In this document: positions 55,696 to 64,000 of the stretch, in pieces
Numbering within the stretch: the first letter of the stretch is position 1
How the letters are laid out: every line of letters starts with the position of its first letter
NCBI GenBank assembly: GCA_932521025.1
Contig: OW051471.1
Location: 10,726,001 to 10,790,000 of the forward strand
Length of the DNA stretch: 64,000 bases
Direction: 5' to 3'
Source: Oscheius onirici
Taxonomy: Eukaryota > Nematoda > Chromadorea > Rhabditida > Rhabditidae
Position numbers and translations under genes: made by a program
Notes under the pieces: model-generated
What the model was told of the DNA's origin: nothing
What the model saw: the letters and a program-made list of their open reading frames with translations, nothing else
The model's database searches: none

Positions 55696-55701
55696 CAGGT
55701 G
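55696..55701 (+). promoter_or_regulatory. E-box CAGGTG upstream of receptor pseudogene
   Basis: CAGGTG lies 37 bp before the ATG at 55733, in a block (GTACAAATCG ... ACCTC ... CAGGTGA) that is also found before the intact paralogue at 62318. Confidence 0.4.
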
Positions 55702-55732
55702 AAGATATTTTCACTTGACCACCGTGAGCTGA

Positions 55733-56885
55733 ATGAATGTTTCGAATCCCTACTACATGGACTCGCCCTTTCTACAGAACATTCCCGTCAAAATTGTTCT
55801 GGAAGTTTTTTTGCTTAAAATTTCTTGCAGATAACCGCTTTCCTTACGACAAGCCTGACTCTGTTTGGAGCCTATCTCAACACGTTTCAAACTCCAAAAT
55901 ACGTATCATTTGGTTTCCGCGTTCTGGCTTATTACCATTTTGTTTTGTAAGGGAAAAAATAGATGGCATAGATTGTAGTTTCAGAATGGCTACTAACACG
56001 ATCGTTCTAGGATGGTTCTGTTTCCCTCAACTACTGCTTCCATATATTGCCGTTCACGGAGTTGGCCTTTTTACGGACTGGAACGTGTCACAAGGGATAC
56101 AGACACAAATTGTAATGTGTCTCTTTACTGGTACAGTTTTTTGCCAGTTTGCCTCAAACTAAATTCCAGGTTGTTTCTCAGCAGTTGGTGCGCTTTTCTA
56201 CTTTCGTCTGGACTGTCTTCTTCCTCCATGGCACCTTGAACAAAAAAATTGTTCGCATCATCGTTTATTTTATTACATATCCCTTCATAACGTTGTTTCC
56301 TATTCCGATCATCTATCTAGTTGGTCAACAAGATCAGAATCATGTCCGCTATCAACAATTTGAACTGTACCGCATTATAGCTCCCGATATTTTCGAAATT
56401 CCAAATATTATTGGCAATTTTGGACCGTATGATCCAACCACCTACATTGCAGCTGTATTCTACCCTTTTGCCGTAACTTTTCACTTGTTCATGATCACAT
56501 TTTCAACTATTAACATCTACCAGATTGTCGGGACGGACCGGCTATCAAATTCTACCAAAAAGCAACATATTGAGGTTCTCAAAGGGCTATTAGGATTGGT
56601 AGTGAGAGATCCTATGAAAACAAAAACAAAAAAATCCAGATATTTGCTCTTGGTATTGTTTTGACCTTAAGCTTAAGTCCAATGATATACTTGGCATTTA
56701 GAAGAAGCTGGAGGTTCGACTTATATATTCTTGCATGTTACATAGGAACCTCCTGTCTGCCTCTAGGCGTATTCTCGTACATTTTATCATAATGGCCATA
56801 CAGACTCTTCATCATTGAAAAGGTGCTTGGAAAGCCGAAGAAAAGTACAAATCGAACGTCAAACATTATGGTAATTATAAAATGA
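55733..56885 (+). pseudogene. 7TM chemoreceptor pseudogene
   Basis: It is a close paralogue of the intact gene at 62318-63476; both start MNV(S/T)NPYY. Three lesions are visible against that gene. The first intron donor GT is AT (55793-55794). Two bases are missing near 56232, between WH and LNKK, shifting the frame. A TAA at 56790-56792 follows SYIL just before the conserved PYR motif. The remaining frame then runs on to 56885 with KKSTNRTSNIMVI. A functional receptor is unlikely. Confidence 0.8.
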
Positions 56886-57074
56886 TATATATTTATTTTT
56901 ACAACTGTTTCGAACACGATTCAAAAGATGAGTTTGGGGGAATTGCAATTCTTGAAATCTGTTATCCGACTTCGAGAAAAATAGTAGTTCTTCAAAAAAG
57001 TCTCTCGCAGTCACAAAGATAACAGCACGCGGTTGTTTGATAAATAAGTACACGGTTTTCGTACAGTGTTGATT

Positions 57075-58690
57075 TCATTCCGTGACTACCACACCATTTC
57101 GGGAAATGTAGCCAGTTGTCCGCGAAGCTCCACTGTCCGTGCCCACTACGTTCTTACAGAAGAACGACTTGATGGTGAATTGGTACTTTTTGATAAAAAC
57201 CAATATGAGGATAGGTTCAACCATGTAACTGACGGAGAACAAACTACACAAATAGCGCTCAAAGCTGTCCGAGCTGTGACCAACCATGGTCAATAATAGA
57301 AGCGTAGTGGCGGGAACTGAGCAGAAAACCATAGGAATGAGCAGCTGAAGGATAAGAAGAATAAAAATTCTGTATTGTAGATTTCTTGTGGCGGCATCGG
57401 CTAAGGCAAAGGACGTCTTGAGTCCGTTTGTGATTTCGTAGCAGCAGAATGAAACGATGGTGCCGGATAAGGTCATAAAAATTAGATAGTCTGCAACTAC
57501 GAGAATCCCCATCAGAGTCTGCAAAAGTAGCACTGAAAAAAAATAGGTTTTCATACCTTGAAGCTAACGCATTGATACGCTATTGTGTTAAGATCCAGCC
57601 CTGTCACTTCCTTGAAACGTACAGCGTGCTGGTCTTCACATTTTTTGGAAGGCATAGACCCGATGGCGAGAAGAGAGAAGTGGTAGCCGAGGAAGACGAA
57701 ACATACAAGTAGAATTAGTAACCAGACACACCATGACGACTTTTTGAGTTGATGGGGTCTGAATAAAGACTGTTCAGAAAAAAAAGAACGCAACAGTAAC
57801 CCAAAAATATTTCGCTTCAAGAACCACAACCCTCTGATTTCCAGGGTAGCGCGCCAATTCACCGTTGAGAAAATCAAGAAATCGGTTTGAATTGTTGCAG
57901 TTTACCCTGAAAATCAAAGGTTTCTGGTTCTCGAAGCGAAATATTTTTTGGGTTCGTGTTGCGTTCTTTTTTCTGGACAGACTTTAAAGTGAAACTGGCG
58001 CTGCCGAGAATTATTTTATTTCTTCAAAAAAATACAAAAATTGAGCAACAGAACAAACAGGTCAAGACAGGCGCCCTTTTTCACTGCTACAAGTTTTGAA
58101 TGTAAAACTTTTGCGTCGCCGTTTTAGCGTGGAAGATGTCTTCCGAGAATATATCACGCCGTAACCATAGCGTCGCGGCTCGATCCATAGTTCACGTTTT
58201 TTCGTTTTGCTCTCCCAGAGGCTGAACACAAACACATAGAAACGATTCACTTCGAAAGAATTGATCAAAACCAACCTGCAGACCGCATAGTATCGATATA
58301 GAAAGGAGACTGTCAAGATTAGAAAAATTTGCAAAAAAGCAACAGAGTATTGGTTGACTAATAGCTGGGCAAGAGATCTCGGTAAGACATTGAGACTGTC
58401 GTATAAGATGTACGTATATTCATGAATAAAGATGGTCTAGGATGTGAAAATATAAGTTTCGCTCACTTCAGACTCACTTCTGCTGCCAAAATTGGACTAA
58501 AAGAAATTGCGGCTGACGAGATTGTATACAGGAATAAGAGATATTTGTAGCCTCCAATTTGTTCACTTTTTGTTATCAGGATGACGACAGACATGAAAAG
58601 ATTAAGGAAAAAACCGCAGATGCTGAATACTGTTTGAAAGAGGATCATTTTTTGACTGAGATGAGTATAGGGTTTGTCCCGCCTGCCGAA
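57075..58690 (-). CDS. 7TM chemoreceptor, class R/J (str/srj)-like
   Basis: Minus-strand exons from about 58648 (or slightly upstream) to 58478, 58276-58436, 57557-57758 and 57075-57518 join in phase to about 325 residues. QTVFSICGFFLNLFM, then QIGGYKYLLFLYTIS in TM1-TM2 and YRYYAVCRPHQLKKSS after TM3 are typical of str/srj receptors. TM7 has VSYMVEPILILVFIKKYQ. The true start may be upstream, since the frame is open before the ATG at 58648 (YTHLSQKM). Intron 2 contains a Tc-like MITE. The gene appears intact and is convergent with the pseudogene at 55733. Confidence 0.8.
57766..57984. mobile_element. Tc/mariner-type MITE (219 bp)
   Basis: The ends AAGACTGTTCAGAAAAAAAA and (reverse complement) AAGTCTGTCCAGAAAAAAG pair, and pairing continues through GAACGCAACA and CCCAAAAAATATTTCGCTTC. 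It is flanked by TA at 57764-57765 and 57985-57986. It lies in an intron of the str/srj-like receptor. Confidence 0.75.
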
Positions 58691-58784
58691 CTTAAGATAA
58701 TGCTAGCAAGGGATTAGAATAATGTGAGAACAACGTTCAGATAAACAAACGTATAAAACTGGAGATAAACAGACGTGGGAAACT

Positions 58785-59235
58785 ATGATGGGTCTCGCTC
58801 TACAACGTCAGGGATGTCTACTCCAGCATGACTCCATTGAAAATCCAAAAGAAGCTGTTTGGGATGAAAGTCTTGCCAACCATGCTATTTGGACTGGAAA
58901 CGGCAGGTTTGAAGAAGACGGAAGAGAATGCTCTAGCCGCAGCGGAAAATGGAACAAAAGATGCTGAGAATCACACTTCTTGATCTTATTTCAAATGAAG
59001 AAATCCGCAGTTGGACAAAGCTGAAAAACTTCATAGAAGAAGGCTGTTTGATTGGGCTCGGAACGAGTCGAATGAAGACGGAAATAGCTGGATAAAATTG
59101 GTAGAAGAATGGACCGCGAACTGGACAAGATCAGCTGGCAGAACACCACAGATATGGAGAAATCCACTCTGCTCTAAAGCTGGCCCAACATTTTCTTCAA
59201 GCACCAGAACACTGCCTCGAACCGATCTATTTTAA
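58785..59235 (+). mobile_element. LINE (RTE-like) 3' fragment
   Basis: Translated frames match the thumb region of the LINE fragment at 15.1-15.4 kb: MTPLKLKKK-like, GMKVLPTMLFGLE-like, GLKKTEENAL, and then a run ending with NSWIKLVEEWTANWTRSAG. Frame changes break it. No catalytic motif is present. Confidence 0.7.
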
Positions 59236-59267
59236 AATGCGCTACCGTCTGTGTGTGTGTGAAGCTG

Positions 59268-59341
59268 AGATTTGTGGCTCGTGTATTGCAAGCGTTTAGT
59301 GCGCCGCGCGCGCGACCCGGGTTCGATCCCTGCCGGGGACT
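59268..59341 (+). repeat. tRNA-like sequence with pol III B box
   Basis: GGGTTCGATCCCTGCC (59313-59334) has the form of a tRNA T-arm/B box with a GGGGAC 3' end. Upstream pairing of the acceptor and D-arms is poor, so it is not a good tRNA gene; a tRNA-derived repeat or decayed tRNA is likelier. A very similar string (GCGACCCGGGTTCGA) lies inside the MITE at 61119. Confidence 0.4.
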
Positions 59342-60774
59342 AATTTTTTGCTTTATATTTTTGAGTTCCAAATGATGATAGCAAGTGCGTGCATGTGTGC
59401 TTTTTTCTTCTTTTCCATGTTTTGCACTTTTGGGACTATTGCAAGCCGCAGGCGAGGTGTAAGTCAGAGGGACAATGGGACAGAGGGACTGTCCCTTTAA
59501 CTGTTATCTGTTTTGAAAAGGACAAAACTAATTGTAAGTCAATTAGCCCGGAGGGGCGTAGCACAACTTGTTTTTTAAAAAATTGGCAATTGAGTGATTA
59601 CTCGATGATAGAATCCACTTATCTACAGATATCATTCTTTCTTTCTTTTCTGTCTTTTCTATAGCTTGATGTTATTATGTTGGGATACGCTTAAAGATTA
59701 CGATAAGAGTAAAAGATTACTCAGCGACATTCAAATACTCGGAGATTCTGGCTATGACAAAGTATCCAGGATAATCCCGTCGGTTTGATGACGATATATG
59801 AAAAGTGTAACGATTACGCTGCCACAGTAAACGAAGACATCTTCGTGGCATCTACCCGAACAGGTCTAACAATATACCGTAAAAGCTTTAATAAAAGCCC
59901 TGCTCTAATTGAAGCTCTCCTCTCAAAAATAAGTTCGGAAGGTCGGACGGGCATCATCCTCCGATCTCTCTTCTTTTTTAAATCGTTTGAAATTAGTTTC
60001 TCGTCGGAATGTATTCGAGTATCCTTGTTGCCAGTTAGATTTACAGCGCGATAGAATTCGTAGATATTATCGTGGACCCAGGTAGCGATTTTTTTCTCCA
60101 ACAACACCCCTTTATGAGACGGTCTTTTTTTCCTATTTGTCACAGTCTTACCTACTTTTCCCACTCCAATATTAACATTTTTAGGTGTCTTATATGTACT
60201 TTACTCTTGTGAAAAGAGATGTGATGTTTTGGACCATTTTCCGAGGAGGAGCAAAAAAAAGCCGTAGAAGAAAGAATTCAAACACCACTACAGCAGCAAG
60301 GATTCCCAGAATTTAAACAGTTGTCGAAGGTAAAGAATGCAAACTCTTCAAATACAATATCACATTACAGTACCTAACCGGAACCATCACCATCACGGAG
60401 CCATCATCATCAGTGAAGCCGCATTTTCTTATGGAAATGCGGCAACTACACAAAAGAATCTATGCAGAGAAGGCCGTCATGGAGTTTATAAGAGAACAGC
60501 TCGAAGAGATGTGATATTAAAATAAAGATACATGTCGCTCAAGGGGTTGTCGGCTGGTACACACACACCAAACCCAGGCAATTACAGAGATCCTTATCAG
60601 TGAAATGCAAGAATAAAAGCGTCTCTCACACAGTCAGTCGGTAGTCGATCGCAATGCCGTGTGTCCGACAAGACAGTAGTCCAGAAAATTTGTGTTCGTG
60701 TTTGTCCATGGCCGCGAGATTTGTTGCGACAAGTAGATTGTTACTTTTGAACTTGAAGTGGTAAAAAGTTATTA
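59342..60774. other. 1.4 kb without a recognised gene
   Basis: The longest minus-strand frame (59814-60164) is basic and shows no domain or splice context I trust. A CATCACCATCACGGAGCC stretch occurs at 60386 without coding support. Otherwise the sequence is AT-rich and unremarkable. Confidence 0.45.
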
Positions 60775-61297
60775 GGGCGCGTCAAAAGTCTTTGTAATTA
60801 GTTTTATAGCTACCCTTCAAATTGTTCGGATCGGTCCGGGATTGTTCCTGGGGGTAATCGACCTCGAAAAAAAAATATTGAGAGCTTTTGGGACAGTTTG
60901 GATTTTGGGATCAAGGGTTACGGTAGCTTTTAAAATCGGCCGAAAAACGTATTTTCGCGATAACTTTTTGGTGTTAGGAGATACAAAAAAATGGTCAATT
61001 ACAAAAAAACTCAGCTCATCGAGACGCATCTTTCTATTTTACTCTTTCCCACAAAAAGTTATTCGACTTTCAAATTTTCGCATTTTTGGTGTAGTGGGTT
61101 TGTGAAATTTCACACTGGAGCGACCCGGGTTCGAGTCCGCCGAGAGGTATTTTTTTTTAACAGTAGCATTTTACTGGGCTAAATATCACCCCTGTAAAAT
61201 ATCAGCTCAATCGGATTACCCTCAGGAACAATCCCGGACCGATCCGATCAATTTGAAGGGTAGCTGTAGAACTAATTACCAAGACTTTTGACGCGCC
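60775..61297. mobile_element. Tc/mariner-type MITE with long arms (523 bp)
   Basis: The ends GGGCGCGTCAAAAGTCTT and (reverse complement) GGCGCGTCAAAAGTCTT pair over about 90 bp, through GATCGGTCCGGGATTGTTCC. TA flanks both ends (60773-60774, 61298-61299). The inside contains a pol III B-box-like string, GGGTTCGAGTCC, at about 61126. Confidence 0.8.
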
Positions 61298-61339
61298 TAT
61301 ACAATTATTTCAACTGATCAAACCATGTTTGTTTCTGTT

Positions 61340-61587
61340 TCTTGTAATTGATAAAGGAAAATATGGCAGTGATGAAAAAACTCTGCTGGGCTGAACGTAT
61401 AGCTGAATTGCACCCAAATCGATGGACGAAGAAGATAACGGAATGTATTCCTAGGGAAGGCACAAGGCGAGCCGGAGGACAGCGGAGCAGATGGCGAGAC
61501 GAAGTCAGAGAAATTGCTGGACAGACTTGGTGGAGAATGACGAAGTTCGAATGGTCCAATCTTAGAGATGCCCTAGTCGATCATTAG
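61340..61587 (+). mobile_element. LINE ORF C-terminal fragment
   Basis: An open frame ends HPNRWTKKITECIPREGTRR followed by AGGQRSRWRDEVREIAGQTW and WSNLRDALVDH, then a stop. RW-x-K-K-I-T-x-W and RR-x-GRP-x-RW-DD patterns are typical of the C-terminus of RTE-like LINE proteins. Confidence 0.7.
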
Positions 61588-61622
61588 ACTTGATTAAGCG
61601 AATAAAGATAAAAATAGGTCCA

Positions 61623-61925
61623 TGGCGAGACCCTCATCCCGCATTAATGAACTTTTCAGTTGCAAATGTTACAAGTACGTCAATCGGCCGATCAACTTTC
61701 TGAAGACAGAGCAATACTGTAACTCGTACGGCGAGCATCTAATCGCTGTGCATACATCCGTTGAAAATGCATACGTAGCAACTCTGAGCAACAGTCATGC
61801 TCAGACGAACTGGGTTGGCCTGAATCTCCTCATGTCGAGCCGGAGGACAGTGGAGCAGATGGCGAGACGAAGTCAGAGAAATTGCTGGACAGACTTGGTG
61901 GAGAATGACGAAGTTCGAATGGTAC
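61623..61925 (+). pseudogene. C-type lectin fragment fused to LINE sequence
   Basis: The frame starts with ATG at 61623 and encodes CYKYVNRPINF, EQYCNSYGEHLIAVHT and HAQTNWVGLN, the first half of a C-type lectin domain. It then runs directly into about 95 bp (61830-61925) that duplicate the end of the LINE fragment at 61465-61560 (GGACAG-GGAGCAGATGGCGAGA). The second half of the lectin domain, with its WND and final Cys, is missing. 61926-62317 holds nothing more. Confidence 0.6.
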
Positions 61926-62277
61926 AAGTGAGTTTTTAAAGATTTTGGCTTTACTGTGTCAGAGACAAGTAGAAAGCTTTAGAAAAGATAAATAGAAGGT
62001 AGAAAAGTTTGGCGCACCGACACCGGCAGGCGACGAAGTCGACTGGTTTTGATGAAAAACTAAGCAGCGAACTAAGCATTTACTCGGCTTTAGTACTCTG
62101 CCGTTCTGAGAAGAGCCGGAAACAGCGTGAAAAAAGAAGCTTTCGCTTCTGAATGATACTTTGATTTCACTAATGCATTTTTTTAGAAACCAAAGATGAC
62201 TTTTTCACCTGCCTTGCGTAATAATCCATAGTAGCCCGTACAAATCGAAGACCTCCACTGTGTAATAAGACTGCACA

Positions 62278-62283
62278 CAGGTG
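62278..62283 (+). promoter_or_regulatory. E-box CAGGTG upstream of receptor gene
   Basis: CAGGTG lies 40 bp before the ATG at 62318, at a spacing close to that in the paralogue at 55733. Confidence 0.4.
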
Positions 62284-62317
62284 ATTTTTTATCTGCCTTT
62301 ACCTTTTTTTCAGCTAA

Positions 62318-63476
62318 ATGAATGTCACGAATCCCTACTACGAAGAGTTTCCTTTCTTACAGAACATCCCTATCAAGGTTCCTAGAACTGTTTATTTGCT
62401 CAAAAAGTATGGTTGCAGATTAATGCATGTCTAACCGTCATCGTCACACTGTTTGGAGCCTACCTCAATACTTTCAAAGCTCCCAAATCGTTGTCCACTG
62501 GCTTTCGCGTACTGGTATACTACCACTATATGATGTAAGACTAGAACGAATTTTTTATCTTCCTTTCCTAGAGTCGCCCTTACACTGGTTTTCCTAGGAT
62601 GGTTCTGCTTTCCGCAAATATTACTACCTTATTCAGCTGCTCATGGTGTTGGATTGTTTTCAGACTGGGGCATGCCGCAACGAACACAGCACCAAATAAT
62701 ACTGTGCGTCTATATTGGTAAGCAAATTTTATTTTGCAAAAAAAAAAAAAAATTTTACTTCAGGCTGTTTCTCGGCCGTGGGAGCCCTTTTCTACTACCG
62801 CCTGGATATTTTGCTTCCTCCGTGGCATCACTTGAACAAGCGATGCATTCGCATCATCGTGTACACTATTACCTATCCATTTATAACCCTATTCCCAGCT
62901 CCGTTGATCTTCATGATGACTCAACTTGACGAGAATCTGATCAAGAAAGAACAGTTCGATTTCTATCGTGTTGTCTATCCCAATATCTTTGCCTTGAAGA
63001 CAATTTTCACAAAGGTCGGCCCGAGCAATCCAAAAAGCTACATTGCGTTCGTTTTCTTCCTTTTCGTCGTTTTCTACAATATGTTTATAACCACGTTTTG
63101 TACGCATGAAATCCACGCAATTGTCCAGACTGGCCACATGTCTGGAAGCACAAAAAAGCAGCACAATGAAGTACTCAAAGGACTGCTGGCTCTGGTAAGC
63201 TTTTTTTTTATCTAAACCCAATATTTTCAGGTCACAGCTTTCGGCATCACAATGACATTTAGTTTGATACCAATTGTCTTCATTCCACTTACTCAGAGCT
63301 GGAGATTTGACTTGTACATTATCGCATGTTTCCTAGGAACTACGGCTGCACCTATTGGAACCGCTTCATATATTTTCTCGTATGGTCCATACAGAAGATT
63401 TATTTTCACAACATTGTTTGGGGAGCCGAAAAAACTCTCGGTTCGTACGTCGAACGTTATGGTGATAATGAAGTGA
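62318..63476 (+). CDS. 7TM chemoreceptor, Str-superfamily (H/I type)
   Basis: Exons 62318-62377, 62419-62534, 62572-62717, 62764-63194 and 63231-63476 join in phase to 332 residues. It starts MNVTNPYYEEFPFLQNIPIK. TM segments include VIVTLFGAYLNTFKAP, VALTLVFLGWFCFPQ, CFSAVGALFYYRLDILLPP, VYTITYPFITLFPAPLIFM, AFVFFLFVVFYNMFITTF and GITMTFSLIPIVFIPL. KKQHNEVLKGLLAL before TM6 and SYGPYRRFIF after TM7 are class H/I features. It is the intact paralogue of the pseudogene at 55733. 63477-63740 downstream shows nothing else. Confidence 0.85.
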
Positions 63477-63740
63477 AACTTATCCTTACCAGACATAGTT
63501 TTCCCTGAAACTTGGAAAAAATACTGATATAATGGTGTTTCACAGTGATTTCGTATGAGGAAGCGGACCTAGCGAACACACGTACTATAAAGTAAAAGAT
63601 TTTCGAAAAGACGACCAATTTTAGTTCTCATGAACTTGATTAGCTTCTTGGAAGACGGGCGAAGTTCCCGTTCTCACATTCTACTTGTGAAGCGAAATTT
63701 CATTATTCGCATCTCTTCCGGTCCCTGTACATTACGAAAC

Positions 63741-64000
63741 ATGGCCAAAAACAATACGGTGGAGACCACAAATGAATATTGTTCTTTCTACTTCATCGAA
63801 GCAGACCACGACCAACAGATTGTCTTTATTTTGGGACTACTGTTTGGACTTCCACTCAATCTGTTCATCTTATACAGAGTCTGTAAGCGCTCATTTGCAA
63901 GCAGTCGTTACCGACTTTTGATAATCGCTATCTGTATTGATAGCACTCTCGCCGTCGTTTTCCGAGCTCTTGGGAATTTCGACTGCGGACGCGTGTTCGC
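63741..64000 (+). CDS. 7TM chemoreceptor, 5' part, cut by window edge
   Basis: An ATG at 63741 opens MAKNNTVETTNEYCSFYF and continues without a stop to the end of the window through TM1 (FILGLLFGLPLNLFILYRV) and TM2 (LLIIAICIDSTLAVVFRALG). TM1 and the following loop resemble the receptor at 38371-39970 (PPNLFIIYRLL), so both belong to one family. The rest lies beyond 64000. Confidence 0.7.
   Translation, partial: MAKNNTVETTNEYCSFYFIEADHDQQIVFILGLLFGLPLNLFILYRVCKRSFASSRYRLLIIAICIDSTLAVVFRALGNFDCGRVF

Noticed and set aside
60386-60405. CATCACCATCAC string resembling a His-tag
   Set aside because: A short simple sequence in a frame with no gene support; not taken as vector or tag contamination.
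1-64000. CRISPR arrays, bacterial operons, integrases, rRNA
   Set aside because: No regularly spaced direct repeats, no prokaryotic gene organisation and no rRNA sequence were seen; the window is eukaryotic.

Overview
The window is nuclear DNA from a nematode, most likely a rhabditid related to Caenorhabditis. The evidence is short introns (often 35-60 bp) with TTTTCAG-type acceptors, several nematode-type seven-transmembrane chemoreceptor genes, ZYG-11-like genes, a laccase-like multicopper oxidase, a nuclear tRNA-Ile(AAT), and many small hAT- and Tc/mariner-type inverted-repeat elements. All gene models below were spliced by eye: exon joints were checked for GT-AG signals and phase, but there is no transcript evidence.

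Layout. 0-2.5 kb: a protein kinase gene followed by a kelch-repeat coding region. 2.5-9.5 kb: poorly resolved minus-strand exons, a hAT MITE, a large inverted repeat, a decayed USP-fold (C19 peptidase-like) gene and an isolated metzincin-like exon. 9.9-20.1 kb: three chemoreceptor genes (class-D-like, an unassigned class, and class-H-like), an unknown four-exon gene, a small secreted protein and a broken non-LTR retrotransposon. 20.5-29.2 kb: two co-oriented minus-strand paralogues for long, secreted, Pro/Ala/Gln-rich proteins with a Gly/Cys N-terminus, one of which has a tandemly duplicated exon. 29.9 kb: tRNA-Ile. 30.6-37.7 kb: a multicopper oxidase on the minus strand; its 3-kb intron contains two plus-strand genes for paralogous eight-cysteine, tryptophan-rich secreted peptides. 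38.4-42.4 kb: a chemoreceptor gene, a fragment of its paralogue, a mariner remnant, a hAT MITE and a small secreted peptide. 42.7-54.8 kb: a tandem array of ZYG-11-like LRR/armadillo genes, in which copy A looks intact and the other units carry frame lesions. 55.7-64.0 kb: four more chemoreceptor genes (one a pseudogene, one cut by the window edge), LINE fragments, a C-type-lectin/LINE chimera and two Tc-like MITEs.

The chemoreceptors are probably environmental sensors in chemosensory neurons. The ZYG-11-like proteins are probably substrate receptors for CUL-2 ubiquitin ligases. The proline-rich pair may be extracellular-matrix or cuticle-type components. The part most worth following up is the oxidase locus: a copper enzyme hosting two small, duplicated peptide genes, one ending in a His/Asp-rich tail that could bind metal. 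The window as a whole reads as a fast-turnover accessory region with tandem duplication, pseudogenes and dense non-autonomous transposons.
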